Shown here in pieces: positions 8,309 through 18,357 of a DNA stretch of 64,000 nt. Below the pieces are notes generated by a model. That model saw only the letters and a list, made by a program, of their open reading frames with translations. It did no database searches and was not told the DNA's origin. Where the stretch lies: the NCBI GenBank assembly GCA_009779895.1, contig WRBB01000008.1:23565-87564 (forward strand), given 5' to 3'. Source of the stretch: Lachnospiraceae bacterium. Lineage in GTDB: Bacteria; Bacillota; Clostridia; Lachnospirales; Lachnospiraceae. How positions within the stretch are numbered: position 1 is the stretch's first letter; the number at the start of each line of letters is the position of its first letter. The position numbers were made by a program, and so were the translations under genes.

Positions 8309-9229
8309 TTGAACAAATATGACTATTATACCTCCGGCTGGAGTCGCAAGGAACTGATCACCGCAAAAAAAAGAATTGTTATAAAAGTCGGTACCACCAC
8401 TGTTACCTATCCCGAAACCGGTTATATTAATCTGGAAAAGCTGGAAAAATTTGTCCGCATTCTGATTAATCTTCGTAACCAAGGCAGGGAGGTTGTTGTG
8501 GTTTCTTCCGGTGCAGTTGGTGTTGGCCGTACTGCTTTGGGTATGGCAAAACGCCCAAGGACTTTGGAAGAGGAGCAGGCTTGTGCCGCAGTAGGACAAA
8601 GCCGCTTGATGATGATTTATGAAAAACTATTTAATGAATATAGTCAATTAACTGCCCAGATATTGCTGACCAAAGAGTCCATTTCCAATGCAGAATGTCG
8701 AAATAATGCCAAACGCACTTTTGATTCTCTTTTGAGTATGGGGGTGGTTCCCATTGTAAATGAAAATGATGCAATTTCTGTGGATGAATTATCTTATGGG
8801 AAATTTGGGGACAACGACACTTTAGCAGCGCATGTTACAGATTTGGTGGAGGGTGATTTATTGATTTTGCTGTCGGATATTCATGGGTTTTACACAGATG
8901 ACCCCAAGTTGAATCCGAAAGCACGTTTTATTCACACCGTATCTAGAATAGATGAAAATTTGGAGCAGATGGCAAAAGGTGTTAGTAGTGATATGGGTAC
9001 AGGTGGTATGTGGAGCAAAATCCAGGCGGCTAAAATTGTGACGGCAGCAAAAGCAGATATGATTATTGCCAACGGCGAAAATATTTATGCCATCAATGAT
9101 ATTATGGCAGGCAAGCGGATTGGCACCTTTTTCTTATCAGATGAACATCAAGAAATATTGGAAAATGAATTAGCGCCTGACAGACCGGAATTTAGAAGAA
9201 AATCGAAAAGGAGGAAGCGTGATGAGTAA
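8309..9229 (+). CDS. proB: Glutamate 5-kinase, short form without PUA domain
   Basis: ProB phosphorylates glutamate to glutamyl-5-phosphate, the first step of proline synthesis. The 306-residue protein has the amino-acid-kinase core: [11 protein letters not shown] near the start, [30 protein letters not shown] and [12 protein letters not shown]. It stops after the kinase domain, with a basic tail (KSKRRKR), so the C-terminal PUA domain of the Escherichia coli enzyme is absent. The start is TTG at 8309-8311, the only candidate near the GGAAAGTAGG ribosome binding site. The last codons overlap proA by 8 bases, indicating translational coupling. Confidence 0.95.
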   Translation: MNKYDYYTSGWSRKELITAKKRIVIKVGTTTVTYPETGYINLEKLEKFVRILINLRNQGREVVVVSSGAVGVGRTALGMAKRPRTLEEEQACAAVGQSRLMMIYEKLFNEYSQLTAQILLTKESISNAECRNNAKRTFDSLLSMGVVPIVNENDAISVDELSYGKFGDNDTLAAHVTDLVEGDLLILLSDIHGFYTDDPKLNPKARFIHTVSRIDENLEQMAKGVSSDMGTGGMWSKIQAAKIVTAAKADMIIANGENIYAINDIMAGKRIGTFFLSDEHQEILENELAPDRPEFRRKSKRRKRDE

Positions 9230-10469
9230 CTATATCGAATCATTAGGAAAAAAAGCAAAGGCCATTTCAAGAGAGGTGGCAAAACTTACGATGGATGAAA
9301 AAAATGCAGGTTTGGTAGCGGTTGCAGAGGAATTGTGCAAGCAAAGCCAAACTATTTTAAAGGAGAATGCAAAGGACATTCAAGCGGCCAAGGATAAAGG
9401 TATTTCTGAGGCTTTGATTGATCGTTTGCGTTTGAGTGAAGCGCGAATTGTAGATATGGCAGAGGGATTGCGTCAAATATCTGCCTTAAATGATCCAATT
9501 GGTGATATGAGAGATATTGTGCAACGTCCCAATGGTCTTAAAATTGGTAAGATGCAAGTGCCTTTGGGGGTGATTGGTATTATTTATGAATCTCGTCCCA
9601 ACGTGACGGCAGATGCTTTTGGTTTGTGTTTTAAAACGGGAAATGCAGTGATTTTACGTGGAGGTAGTGATGCTTTAAACTCAAATAAAGCGATTGTGCA
9701 AGCCATCTGGGCAGGTTTATGTCAAGTTGCCTTGCCGCAAGATGCCTTGTTGTTGGTGGATGATGTGAGCCGGGAAATAGCGACAGAGATGATGCGTTTG
9801 CACAAATACATAGATGTGTTGATTCCACGCGGTGGTGCAGGTTTGATTGAAAATGTGGTAGAAAACAGTACTGTGCCCGTCATTGAAACCGGAACAGGTA
9901 ATTGCCATATTTATGTAGATGAATTTGCAGATTTGGACATGGCGGTTCAGATTATCGAAAATGCAAAAACGCAACGTTTGGGCGTTTGCAATACAGCGGA
10001 ATCTTTGGTGATTCATAGAAAAATATTAAAAGAGATTTTACCTAAAGTGGAACAGGCGTTATTTAGCCACGGTATAGAAATAAGGGGTGATGCGTCAGTG
10101 TTAGCCTTGTCTAATCAAATCAAAGCTGCGACAGAAGAAGATTGGGGCATGGAATATCTGGATGGTATCATTTCAATGAGAGTAGTCGATTCTTTGGATG
10201 AGGCCATTGCGCATATCAATCAATATAATACGGGTCATTCAGATGCGATTATTACGGAAAATTATCATAATGGTATGAAATTTCATAGGGAAATTGATGC
10301 GGCGGCAGTGTATATTAATGCATCAACACGATTCACCGATGGTTTTGTGTTCGGATTTGGGGCGGAAATTGGTATTAGTACCCAGAAACTACACGCTCGT
10401 GGACCGATGGGCCTGGATGCTTTGACCACTACGAAGTATGTGATTTTTGGGGATGGACAAATCAGATAG
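9222..10469 (+). CDS. proA: Glutamate-5-semialdehyde dehydrogenase (gamma-glutamyl phosphate reductase)
   Basis: ProA reduces glutamyl-5-phosphate with NADPH to glutamate semialdehyde, the step after ProB. The 415-residue protein shows [17 protein letters not shown], the [12 protein letters not shown] block, and catalytic Cys256 in [10 protein letters not shown]. The family tail [16 protein letters not shown] also appears in recognisable form. I chose the ATG at 9222 over the GTG at 9219 because AAGGAGG (9208-9214) sits 7 bases before the ATG. It overlaps the proB stop by 8 bases, forming a two-gene proBA operon. Confidence 0.96.
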   Translation: MSNYIESLGKKAKAISREVAKLTMDEKNAGLVAVAEELCKQSQTILKENAKDIQAAKDKGISEALIDRLRLSEARIVDMAEGLRQISALNDPIGDMRDIVQRPNGLKIGKMQVPLGVIGIIYESRPNVTADAFGLCFKTGNAVILRGGSDALNSNKAIVQAIWAGLCQVALPQDALLLVDDVSREIATEMMRLHKYIDVLIPRGGAGLIENVVENSTVPVIETGTGNCHIYVDEFADLDMAVQIIENAKTQRLGVCNTAESLVIHRKILKEILPKVEQALFSHGIEIRGDASVLALSNQIKAATEEDWGMEYLDGIISMRVVDSLDEAIAHINQYNTGHSDAIITENYHNGMKFHREIDAAAVYINASTRFTDGFVFGFGAEIGISTQKLHARGPMGLDALTTTKYVIFGDGQIR

Positions 10470-10504
10470 TTGCATATTATTCAAAAAAGATGTATAATTA
10501 TGCA
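10470..10504 (+). promoter_or_regulatory. argC operon promoter with two ARG-box-like operators
   Basis: TTGCAT (10470-10475) and TATAAT (10493-10498) are 17 bp apart. The near-palindrome TGTATAATTATGCA (10491-10504) fits the ArgR pattern TGNATNNNNATNCA exactly. A second imperfect box, TGCATATTATTCA (10471-10483), covers the -35 and is one base short in its centre. Centre spacing is about 20 bp. The whole element resembles the argG promoter closely, including identical -35 and -10 hexamers. Confidence 0.75.
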
Positions 10505-10530
10505 ATATTGTTTTTCAAAGGAGTAAGAGA

Positions 10531-11571
10531 ATGGTAAAAGTAGGGATTGTTGGTGCAACGGGTTATACGGGAGGTGAGTTGGTTCGTTTATTAATAAACC
10601 ACACAAAAGCAGAAATTAAGTGGCTCAGCTCCAGAAGTTATGCAAGTAAAAAATATGCAACGGTGTATCCCAATATGTTTGAAATTGTAGATGCGGTTTG
10701 TTTGGAGGACAATATGTCGGAGTTGGCAGAACAAGTAGATGTGATATTTACAGCCACTCCACAGGGATATTGTGCTTCTTTCATCAAGGAAGAAATTTTG
10801 AGTAAAACAAAGCTGATTGATTTGAGTGCGGATTTTCGTATTAAAGATGTGCATGTTTATGAAAAATGGTATGGCATCAAGCATCAAAGTCCACAGTTTA
10901 TTGCAGAGGCGGTTTATGGGTTGTCAGAAATCAATCGGGCGCAGATACAGGAGGCTCGTTTGGTGGCAAACCCGGGTTGTTATACGACTTGTTCGATTTT
11001 GTCGGTTTATCCATTGGCAAAAGAGGGTTTGATTGATATGTCTACTTTGATTATAGATGCCAAATCGGGTACTTCGGGTGCGGGGCGTGGAGCCAAGATA
11101 GATACATTGTTTTGCGAAGTCAATGAAAATAGTAAGGCCTATGGTGTAGCAAGCCATCGACATACACCTGAAATAGAAGAGCAGTTGGGTTATGCCGCCA
11201 ATGAAAAAGTTAGGTTAAGTTTTACACCCCATTTGTTGCCAATGAATCGGGGGATATTGGTTACAGCTTATGCCGGCTTGAAAAAAGACGCAACGGCTGT
11301 GGAGATTGCGAAAGTGTATCAGGATCATTATAAAGAAGAAAAATTCATTCGTTTGTTAGATTACGGTGTGTGCCCTGAGACAAAATGGGTGGCAAGGAGC
11401 AATTATTTGGACATTGGGTTTAAAATAGATCCTAGGACCAAACGGATTATTTTGATGGGAGCTATGGATAATCTTATGAAAGGAGCAGCGGGGCAAGCTG
11501 TTCAAAACATGAATTTATTATTTGGTTTTGAGGAAGACGAGGGTTTAAGATTGGTTCCCTCTTTTCCATAA
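10531..11571 (+). CDS. argC: N-acetyl-gamma-glutamyl-phosphate reductase
   Basis: ArgC reduces N-acetylglutamyl phosphate with NADPH to N-acetylglutamate semialdehyde. The 346-residue protein starts with the nucleotide-binding VGIVGATGYTGGELVRLL, and has catalytic Cys150 in ANPGCYTT. The C-terminal LMKGAAGQAVQNMNL block is the classic family ending. The start is ATG with AAAGGAG 8 bases upstream. It is the first gene of the argC-GNAT-argJ-argB-argD run, transcribed from the ARG-box promoter just upstream. Confidence 0.97.
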   Translation: MVKVGIVGATGYTGGELVRLLINHTKAEIKWLSSRSYASKKYATVYPNMFEIVDAVCLEDNMSELAEQVDVIFTATPQGYCASFIKEEILSKTKLIDLSADFRIKDVHVYEKWYGIKHQSPQFIAEAVYGLSEINRAQIQEARLVANPGCYTTCSILSVYPLAKEGLIDMSTLIIDAKSGTSGAGRGAKIDTLFCEVNENSKAYGVASHRHTPEIEEQLGYAANEKVRLSFTPHLLPMNRGILVTAYAGLKKDATAVEIAKVYQDHYKEEKFIRLLDYGVCPETKWVARSNYLDIGFKIDPRTKRIILMGAMDNLMKGAAGQAVQNMNLLFGFEEDEGLRLVPSFP

Positions 11572-11613
11572 AACAAAAGTTACAATGAAAATGCAATAGA
11601 AAGGCAATGCAAG

Positions 11614-12057
11614 ATGATACGAACTATGACAATTGAGGATTACGAAGAGGTTTACCAGTTGTGGCAGAAAATCAGCGGTTTAGGTATTCGTAGCATGGAT
11701 GATTCTTTTGTGGGTGTGAAACGTTTTTTAAAGCGAAATCCAAGCACCAGTGTAGTGGCGATAGAAGAAAATAAGATAGTAGGAAGTATTTTATGCGGGC
11801 ATGATGGCCGGCGTGGTTGTTTTTACCATGTTTGTGTTGATACAGAGTATCGGTTGCGTGGCATTGGTAAAGAGATGGTAGTTGTTTGTATGCATGCTTT
11901 AAAAAAAGAAGAAATCAATAAAATTTCCTTGATGGCATTTGCTCAAAATGACAGTGGCAATGCTTTTTGGAATCAGATTGGTTGGTTGCAACGAAAAGAT
12001 ATGAATTTTTATGAGTTTGCTTTAAATGAAAAAAATATTACAACATTTAACCAATAA
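11614..12057 (+). CDS. GNAT acetyltransferase (YpeA-like), candidate N-acetylglutamate synthase
   Basis: A 147-residue single-domain GNAT protein. It resembles YpeA-type acetyltransferases, with GHDGRRGCFYHVCVD followed by the acetyl-CoA-binding loop YRLRGIGKEMV. An FWNQIGW segment is in the position of the usual YxxxGF helix. It lies between argC and argJ in the same direction (42 and 24 bp gaps). The position suggests a role in arginine synthesis, perhaps making N-acetylglutamate to prime the cycle or modifying an intermediate. The fold is clear; the substrate is inferred only from context, because ArgJ may itself be bifunctional. Confidence 0.75.
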   Translation: MIRTMTIEDYEEVYQLWQKISGLGIRSMDDSFVGVKRFLKRNPSTSVVAIEENKIVGSILCGHDGRRGCFYHVCVDTEYRLRGIGKEMVVVCMHALKKEEINKISLMAFAQNDSGNAFWNQIGWLQRKDMNFYEFALNEKNITTFNQ

Positions 12058-12081
12058 AGTATAGAAAACGGAGTATGAACG

Positions 12082-13305
12082 ATGGAGATTATCAAAGGTG
12101 GTATTACAGTGCCGCAAGGTTTTGAAGCGGCGGCTTGTGAAGCGGGTATCAAATATCAAGACCGTTTGGATATGGCATTGATTTATAGCAAAAAACCGTG
12201 TCGGGCAGCAGGGGTTTTTACGCAAAATGTGGTAAAAGCAGCACCTGTTCTTTGGGATATGGAAATTATCAACAGCCGTAAAAAACCGCAAGCTGTGGTT
12301 ATCAATGCGGGTACTGCCAATGCTTGTACAGGAGCGGCAGGATTGCGATGCTGTCAGGAAACCGCCTTGTTGGCGGCAGAAACGATGAAAATGGATGCGG
12401 ATAGTGTGTTGGTAGCCTCTACGGGGGTCATTGGCATGGAGATGCCCATTGATAAAATGCAGACAGGTATTCGTATGATGGCGGTAAGCAAAAATGATTC
12501 TTTTGATACAGGTACAGAAGCGGCTAGAGCTATTATGACTACGGATACAAGAGAAAAAGAAATTGCGGTTCAAGTGGAAATAGATGGAAAAATTGTGACG
12601 GTTGGTGGCATGGCAAAAGGTTCTGGCATGATTCATCCCAATATGTGTACCATGTTAGCATTTTTAACCAGTGATGTTCTGATTTCCAAAAAAATGTTGC
12701 AACATATTTTAGAAACAGATGTGGAAGAAACCTATAATATGATTTCCGTAGATGGAGATACCTCTACCAATGATACGGTTTTATTTTTGGCAAATGGTAT
12801 GGCCGGAAATAAAAAGCTAAAAGCAGGTACGGAAGATTATACAGCTTTTATAGCGGCGGTTCGTACGGTGAATGAATATTTAGCGAAAGCCATTGCGGCA
12901 GATGGTGAGGGTGCGACGGCATTGTTTGAAGTGACAGTGAAAGGTAGCAAAACCAAGGAAAAGGCTAAGACATTGGCAAAAAGTGTAGTTACTTCCAGCC
13001 TGACCAAAGCTGCCATTGCAGGACATGATGCCAACTGGGGTCGTTTTATGTGTGCTTTGGGTTATAGTGGAGAAGTGTTTGAACCAAGCCGTGTGGATTT
13101 ATTTATTGAAAGTGCAGCCGGAAAATTGCAATTGGTTGGCAATGGTATGGCAGTGGATTATAGCGAGGAAAAGGCGACAGAAATTCTCAAAGAAGCAGAG
13201 GTTACTTTGCTAGCCGATATGAAAGAGGGTGTCGAGTGGGCAACGGCATGGGGCTGTGATTTGACCCATGGATACATTGACATTAATGCAGATTATAGGA
13301 GTTAA
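12082..13305 (+). CDS. argJ: Glutamate N-acetyltransferase / ornithine acetyltransferase
   Basis: ArgJ transfers the acetyl group from N-acetylornithine to glutamate, recycling it in the cyclic arginine pathway; bifunctional forms also use acetyl-CoA. The 407-residue precursor has the self-cleavage motif with [10 protein letters not shown] and then CTMLAF, where Thr190 should become the N-terminal nucleophile of the beta chain. [12 protein letters not shown] and [10 protein letters not shown] are also typical, and GHDANWGR is conserved. Whether this ArgJ is mono- or bifunctional cannot be read reliably. The ATG is preceded by AACGGAG. Confidence 0.96.
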   Translation: MEIIKGGITVPQGFEAAACEAGIKYQDRLDMALIYSKKPCRAAGVFTQNVVKAAPVLWDMEIINSRKKPQAVVINAGTANACTGAAGLRCCQETALLAAETMKMDADSVLVASTGVIGMEMPIDKMQTGIRMMAVSKNDSFDTGTEAARAIMTTDTREKEIAVQVEIDGKIVTVGGMAKGSGMIHPNMCTMLAFLTSDVLISKKMLQHILETDVEETYNMISVDGDTSTNDTVLFLANGMAGNKKLKAGTEDYTAFIAAVRTVNEYLAKAIAADGEGATALFEVTVKGSKTKEKAKTLAKSVVTSSLTKAAIAGHDANWGRFMCALGYSGEVFEPSRVDLFIESAAGKLQLVGNGMAVDYSEEKATEILKEAEVTLLADMKEGVEWATAWGCDLTHGYIDINADYRS

Positions 13306-13309
13306 TAGT

Positions 13310-14209
13310 ATGAACAAACATATGCAACAGTCATTGGATAAGGCAGAGGTTTTAATTGAGGCACTGCCTTACATACAACGTTTTAATCGTAAAATCATAG
13401 TGGTAAAATACGGTGGTAGTGCGATGATAGATGAAGCACTCAAACGAAAGGTTATTGAAGATGTAACTCTTTTGAAATTGGTTGGATTTAAACCCATTAT
13501 CGTTCATGGTGGCGGCAAAGAAATTAGTCACTGGGTAGAGAAAGTGGGATTAGAATCAAAGTTTAAAAATGGCTTACGCGTGACAGATGGTGATACCATG
13601 GAATTGGTGGAAATGGTTTTAGGTAAGGTCAATAAAAGTTTGGTTCAATTAATTGAAGAATTAGGTGTCAAAGCCATTGGTATTAGCGGAAAAGACGGCG
13701 GTTTGTTAAAAGTAGAAAAAAAATTGTCTGACGGTGAGGATATCGGTTTTGTAGGTGAGATTCAAGAAGTCAATCCTGATGTGATTTTTGATTTATTGGA
13801 AAAAGATTTTTTGCCGGTTATTTGCCCTGTAGGCATGGACTTTGCATTCCATACCTATAATATCAATGCAGATGATGCGGCTTGTGCGATTGCCAAGGAA
13901 ATGAATGCAGAAAAGTTAGCTTTTTTGACAGACATTGAGGGGGTTTATCGTGATGCGCAGGATCCGCAGAGTTTGATTTCTGAATTGGCTGTAGAAGAGG
14001 CCTATGGGTTGATGGAAAAGGGTTATATCGGCGGTGGTATGTTGCCAAAACTGCAAAATTGTATTGATGCCATTGAGAATGGCGTATCTCGGGTGCATAT
14101 TTTAGATGGTCGTATTCCCCATTGCTTATTGTTGGAAATCTTTACCAACAAAGGAATTGGGACGGCTATTTTAAACCAGAAAGAGGATAGGTATTTTGAT
14201 GGAGAATAA
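13310..14209 (+). CDS. argB: Acetylglutamate kinase
   Basis: ArgB phosphorylates N-acetylglutamate, the usual control point of arginine synthesis. The 299-residue protein has [20 protein letters not shown], and [13 protein letters not shown]. An N-terminal segment of about 25 residues precedes the kinase core ([16 protein letters not shown]); such an N-helix is known from hexameric, arginine-inhibited enzymes, so feedback inhibition is likely but inferred. The ATG at 13310 was chosen over the longer frame start at 13268 because AGGAG lies 8 bases before it and argJ ends at 13305. Confidence 0.96.
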   Translation: MNKHMQQSLDKAEVLIEALPYIQRFNRKIIVVKYGGSAMIDEALKRKVIEDVTLLKLVGFKPIIVHGGGKEISHWVEKVGLESKFKNGLRVTDGDTMELVEMVLGKVNKSLVQLIEELGVKAIGISGKDGGLLKVEKKLSDGEDIGFVGEIQEVNPDVIFDLLEKDFLPVICPVGMDFAFHTYNINADDAACAIAKEMNAEKLAFLTDIEGVYRDAQDPQSLISELAVEEAYGLMEKGYIGGGMLPKLQNCIDAIENGVSRVHILDGRIPHCLLLEIFTNKGIGTAILNQKEDRYFDGE

Positions 14210-15377
14210 AAATGTCAAGCAGGCAGAAGATAGTCTGTTACATGTTTACAATCGTTTTCCGGTGGTTTTAGATCATGGGAAAGGCATGTATTTGTATGAT
14301 GATAGTGGCAAGCGGTATTTGGATTTTACAGCAGGCATTGCGGTATCTTGTCTGGGTTATGCACATAAGAAATTTAATCGACGGATCAAAGAGCAGATAG
14401 ATCAACTCTTTCACACTTCCAATCTTTATTACAATGCAGCGACTGCCCAAGGGGCGGCGGCTTTAAAGCAGGTTTCCGGTATGGATCGTATTTTTTTTAC
14501 GAACAGTGGAGCTGAGGCAATGGAGGGTGCTTTAAAAGCCGCAAGGAAATATGCTTATGCGAAAAAAAGCGGGCGTTATGAATGGATTGCGATGGAAAAC
14601 TCTTTTCATGGCCGTACTTTAGGTGCGTTGTCCGTGACCGGTCAAAAGGCTTATCAAACGCCTTTTGAACCTTTGATTCCGGGCGTGAAATTTGCGAAGT
14701 ACAATGACATAAAGAGTGTCAAAGCTCAGGTAAATGAAAAAACCTGTGCGATTATATTAGAACCCATTCAAGGAGAAGGTGGTTTAAATGTAGTAGATGA
14801 GGCATTTTTGCAAGAAATTAAAAAACTATGTGATTCAGAGGATATATTATTGATATTTGATGAGATTCAATGTGGTATGGGTCGGACGGGCTCTATGTTT
14901 ATGTGGCAAAAATGGAATATACAACCGGATATTATGGCCATGGCAAAAGGCATTGGAAATGGTATTCCGGTGGGTGCGTTTGGCCTTAGTGAAAAAGTGG
15001 CGCTTCATTCTTTAAAACCAGGTGACCATGGCACCACTTATGGTGGAAATCCACTGGCCGGAGCGGCTGTTCAGGCAGTGATTGAGATTATGGAAGAAGA
15101 AAATATCCTTGCGAATGTACAGGAGATGGGTGATTATTTGACAGAACAGTTGGATAAATTGGTAAAAGAAAAGGCTTGTGTCATACAAAGAAAAGGCTTG
15201 GGTTTGATGCAAGGCTTGGAGTTAGATAAACCTGTTGCTGAAGTGATTCAAGGGGCTTTGGAAAAAGGATTTTTGGTGATTTCGGCGGGGCATCAGATTC
15301 TACGATTTGTGCCGCCTTTGATTTTAGAAAAGTCCCATATTATGGATATGATAGGGGTATTGGAGGAATTGCTATAA
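14199..15377 (+). CDS. argD: Acetylornithine aminotransferase
   Basis: ArgD is a class III PLP aminotransferase converting N-acetylglutamate semialdehyde to N-acetylornithine. The 392-residue protein has [34 protein letters not shown], and [13 protein letters not shown]. The PLP-binding Lys250 is in [10 protein letters not shown]. It overlaps argB by 11 bases, with AGAGGATAGG in the argB end serving as ribosome binding site. It is the last gene of the arginine run. It could also act as succinyldiaminopimelate aminotransferase, as some ArgD enzymes do. Confidence 0.95.
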   Translation: MENKNVKQAEDSLLHVYNRFPVVLDHGKGMYLYDDSGKRYLDFTAGIAVSCLGYAHKKFNRRIKEQIDQLFHTSNLYYNAATAQGAAALKQVSGMDRIFFTNSGAEAMEGALKAARKYAYAKKSGRYEWIAMENSFHGRTLGALSVTGQKAYQTPFEPLIPGVKFAKYNDIKSVKAQVNEKTCAIILEPIQGEGGLNVVDEAFLQEIKKLCDSEDILLIFDEIQCGMGRTGSMFMWQKWNIQPDIMAMAKGIGNGIPVGAFGLSEKVALHSLKPGDHGTTYGGNPLAGAAVQAVIEIMEEENILANVQEMGDYLTEQLDKLVKEKACVIQRKGLGLMQGLELDKPVAEVIQGALEKGFLVISAGHQILRFVPPLILEKSHIMDMIGVLEELL

Positions 15378-15449
15378 ATTTGCGGTAAAAATGAAAATAG
15401 TGTAATAATAAAAGTAGAATTTTCCGATAAAATTTAGGAATGATACCAG

Positions 15450-15477
15450 TTGTATTTTGTCGGATAACTGTTATAAT
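15450..15477 (+). promoter_or_regulatory. Probable promoter for the comEA-comEC run
   Basis: TTGTAT (15450-15455) and TATAAT (15472-15477) are 16 bp apart, about 90 bp before comEA. Confidence 0.55.
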
Positions 15478-15565
15478 AGTAAGTGTGTTGGACGTTTCCT
15501 GTTCAAACACAGAGATGTACGGGTATATTAGGGGTGTTCTTACGGCATTGGACTGTGAGGATTTT

Positions 15566-16195
15566 ATGCGAAAAAGTGCAATACAGATTTTACTTGTGTT
15601 AATGTTGTGTATGTTTTTTGTGACTGGATGTACAAAAGAAAGTAGTTCTGATTTTCTGATAGATTTAGATTCTGAATCTGATTCTCAAAATACAAGTGAG
15701 CAAGTAAATGAACAGGATGTAGTGGGTGTCGATGATGTATCATCAGTGTTTGTCTATGTTGTGGGGGCGGTTAAAAATGCGGGTGTATATGAATTATCTA
15801 AGTCGGCTCGTGTTTTTGAGGCAGTTGACATGGCGGGTGGAACCACAGAAACAGCAGCGGTTGCGTATTTGAATTTGGCACGGATTGTGGAGGATGGAGA
15901 GCGGATATATATTCCCACTTTGGAGGAAGTGTTAGCGGAAGAAATTCCTTTTCCATCAGAAGAATTTGTTGCGAGACAGGACAGCGGTGCAAATGATACT
16001 TCTGGTAAAGTAAATATCAATAAGGCTACATTAGAGGAGTTGATGACTTTGTCAGGGATTGGCGCGGCAAAAGCGCAGAATATTATGGATTATCGGGAAG
16101 CGTTTGGTTCTTTTTCCAACGTGGAAGATTTACAAAATGTATCGGGCATTGGGGCTGCGACCTTTCAAAAGATTCAAGACAATATTTGCGTGTGA
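15566..16195 (+). CDS. comEA: ComEA-like competence DNA-binding protein with a lipoprotein signal
   Basis: ComEA binds double-stranded DNA at the cell surface during natural transformation. The 209-residue protein starts with a basic N-terminus, hydrophobic stretch and lipobox-like FVTGC, so Cys23 is probably lipidated. After an acidic Ser/Glu linker comes an SLBB-type domain (VFVYVVGAVKNAGVYEL ... GERIYIP) and a C-terminal helix-hairpin-helix domain (VNINKATLEELMTLSGIG and LQNVSGIGAATFQKI). Known Bacillus ComEA uses a transmembrane anchor; a lipid anchor is a variation. I chose ATG at 15566 because GTGAGG precedes it and the signal peptide begins there. Confidence 0.85.
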   Translation: MRKSAIQILLVLMLCMFFVTGCTKESSSDFLIDLDSESDSQNTSEQVNEQDVVGVDDVSSVFVYVVGAVKNAGVYELSKSARVFEAVDMAGGTTETAAVAYLNLARIVEDGERIYIPTLEEVLAEEIPFPSEEFVARQDSGANDTSGKVNINKATLEELMTLSGIGAAKAQNIMDYREAFGSFSNVEDLQNVSGIGAATFQKIQDNICV

Positions 16196-16226
16196 ATGTG
16201 GATAACGTGTGAAGAGGGAAAGCAGT

Positions 16227-16913
16227 ATGAGTAAGAGGATTTTAGTAGTAGATGATGAGAAATTGATTGTAAAGGGTATTCGCTTTAGTTTGGAACAAGA
16301 TGGTATGACAGTAGATACGGCTTATGATGGTGAAGAGGCTCTTGCTTTAGCAAAAGAAACCGAGTATGACTTGGTATTGTTGGATGTGATGCTACCCAAG
16401 AGAGGTGGTTTGGAAGTATGTCAACATATACGTGAGTTTTCTGACATGCCTGTTGTGATGTTAACTGCTAAAGGCGAGGATATGGACAAGGTTTTAGGAT
16501 TGGAGTACGGAGCAGATGATTATATTACCAAACCTTTTAATATTTTAGAGGTGAAACTCCGTATCAAAAATATTTTAAGACGAACCAGTGATAAAACAAC
16601 ATCAAAAGCCAATCGTGTCATTGTAAAAGCAAATATGAAGATGGATTGTGACAATCGTAGTGTTTGGATTGGTGAACAAGAGGTCAATCTAACAGTGAAA
16701 GAGTATGATGTACTGGAGTTATTGGTGATAAATCCAAATAAAGTATATAGCCGTGAGAATCTATTGAATTTGATTTGGGGCTCAGGTTATAGCGGTGATG
16801 CACGTACGGTAGATGTGCATATTCGACGTTTGCGGGAAAAAATAGAATTAAATGCAAGTGAACCAAAGTTTGTACACACGAAGTGGGGTGTAGGCTATTT
16901 TTTCAGAGATTAG
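16227..16913 (+). CDS. OmpR/PhoB-family response regulator
   Basis: The 228-residue regulator has a receiver domain beginning RILVVDDEKLIV. The phosphorylation site is Asp53 in LVLLDVMLPK, with conserved Thr in VVMLTAKGE and Lys in YITKPF. A winged-helix DNA-binding domain runs from about 130 to the end (VNLTVKEYDVLELL ... GYSGDARTVDVHIRRLREKI). It pairs with the histidine kinase that follows. The ATG at 16227 was preferred over GTG 16209, since GAGGGAAAG lies 6 bases upstream. Its position between comEA and comEC suggests a link to envelope or competence regulation, but its targets are unknown. Confidence 0.92.
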   Translation: MSKRILVVDDEKLIVKGIRFSLEQDGMTVDTAYDGEEALALAKETEYDLVLLDVMLPKRGGLEVCQHIREFSDMPVVMLTAKGEDMDKVLGLEYGADDYITKPFNILEVKLRIKNILRRTSDKTTSKANRVIVKANMKMDCDNRSVWIGEQEVNLTVKEYDVLELLVINPNKVYSRENLLNLIWGSGYSGDARTVDVHIRRLREKIELNASEPKFVHTKWGVGYFFRD

Positions 16914-16968
16914 ATCTAAGTTAGGTCAAAGGTTTAAATTTACCAGAAGTCTACGTTTTGAGATTGCT

Positions 16969-18357
16969 GTGCGTGTAGTTATAATTGCTATCGTATTTTG
17001 TGTGGTTGCGTATTTTGCAATTACTTCTATTTACGGTCATCTTGCCGGTATTCGCCGAACGCGGGAGTTGCTGGAACAGACGGAGATGTTGGTAAGTTAT
17101 ATTGTTGAAAAAGAGTTTTTGGAAGAGGAATTTTCGGAAGTAGTTTATGCCAAGTTAAATCAGTTGATTCGTATATATCAAGGGCGGGCAATGATTGTCA
17201 AAGCAGAGCAAGATGATTTTACGATTATCAAAGACACTGCGGGTTTATATCATTGCGACTGTTTTGATGTTACGATGTTACAACAGGCCTTGCAAAATAA
17301 TCCAATCAGCCGACAAGAAAGAGGTTTTATTTATATTTATGTACCGATTTTTAGAGTTGCTGACCAGCCTGCAACGGATGTATTGTTTGTGATTGCATCA
17401 ATGGAGTTTTTAGCAGAGCGCATGGAGACATTTCGTATAGTAGCAGGTCTGATTATTGTGACAGTATTTTTTTCGGTGTTTATGATTAGTTTTGTTTTGT
17501 CAGCCGTAGTTGTAAGACCGATTCATAAATTTACCAGTGCCATTGAAAAATTTTCTTTGGAGCATTTTTTTGTACAACCATTACATGTTGATACATACCA
17601 AGAAACCCAGTTGCTTTCCAAGGAGTTTAATAAGTTGGTTGGTCGCTTAAAGCAGATTGATGATTCCCGTCAAGAGTTTGTTGCGAGTGTATCTCATGAA
17701 TTGCGGACACCGCTTACTTCGATGAAAGTATTATCCCAATCGTTGCTTGCGATGGAAGATGCTCCCATTGAATTATATCGGGAGTTTATGGAAGATATCA
17801 TAAAAGAAATTGACAGGGAAAATGATATTATCAATGATTTGATTTTTTTGGTAAAAACAGATTCTCGTATGATTGCTTTGAATATAGAATGTATTGATAT
17901 AAGTCAATTATTGGAATTGATTTTAAAGCGATTGCGCCCCATTGCAAAATTAAGGGGGATTCAATTGCATATAAAAGATATGGAGTCGATTGCAGCTGAG
18001 GTTGATGAAGTTAAGATGACCTTGCTTATTTCCAATCTCATTGAAAATGCGATTAAGTATAATCATGAAAATGGTTGGGTAGAGATATTTTTGTATCAGG
18101 ATGAAAAGTCTTTTTATGTCCGGGTGGTTGACTCGGGTATAGGAATTAGTAAAGCGAATCAAGAAAGGTTATTCGAGCGCTTTTATCGTGTGGACAAATC
18201 CCGTTCTTCTGAAATTGAGGGTTCAGGCTTGGGTCTGTCGATTGCACAAAATGTGATTAATATGCATCACGGTACGATTGATGTAGAGAGTGAAGTGGGT
18301 GTGGGCACTACGTTTACTTTGTGTGTGCCATTAAAATATGAGGAAGAAATATGCTAA
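16969..18357 (+). CDS. Membrane sensor histidine kinase
   Basis: The 462-residue frame has TM1 (VVIIAIVFCVVAYFAI), an extracellular sensor of about 120 residues, and TM2 (IVAGLIIVTVFFSVFMISF). These are followed by a HAMP linker, the HisKA dimerisation helix with His243 in SVSHELRTPLTSMK, and a HATPase domain with N-box NLIENAIKYN, DSGIGI and GSGLGLSIAQN. The only start-like codon near the N-terminus is GTG 16969, which has no good ribosome binding site. The frame is open upstream to 16921 and would add LGQRFKFTRSLRFEIA, typical of such kinases, but without an obvious start codon. It is cotranscribed with the regulator and overlaps comEC by 7 bases. Confidence 0.9.
   Translation: MRVVIIAIVFCVVAYFAITSIYGHLAGIRRTRELLEQTEMLVSYIVEKEFLEEEFSEVVYAKLNQLIRIYQGRAMIVKAEQDDFTIIKDTAGLYHCDCFDVTMLQQALQNNPISRQERGFIYIYVPIFRVADQPATDVLFVIASMEFLAERMETFRIVAGLIIVTVFFSVFMISFVLSAVVVRPIHKFTSAIEKFSLEHFFVQPLHVDTYQETQLLSKEFNKLVGRLKQIDDSRQEFVASVSHELRTPLTSMKVLSQSLLAMEDAPIELYREFMEDIIKEIDRENDIINDLIFLVKTDSRMIALNIECIDISQLLELILKRLRPIAKLRGIQLHIKDMESIAAEVDEVKMTLLISNLIENAIKYNHENGWVEIFLYQDEKSFYVRVVDSGIGISKANQERLFERFYRVDKSRSSEIEGSGLGLSIAQNVINMHHGTIDVESEVGVGTTFTLCVPLKYEEEIC

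Noticed and set aside
12022..12636. 204-residue minus-strand frame opposite argJ
   Set aside because: Antisense of a well-supported argJ; no family signature and no promoter.
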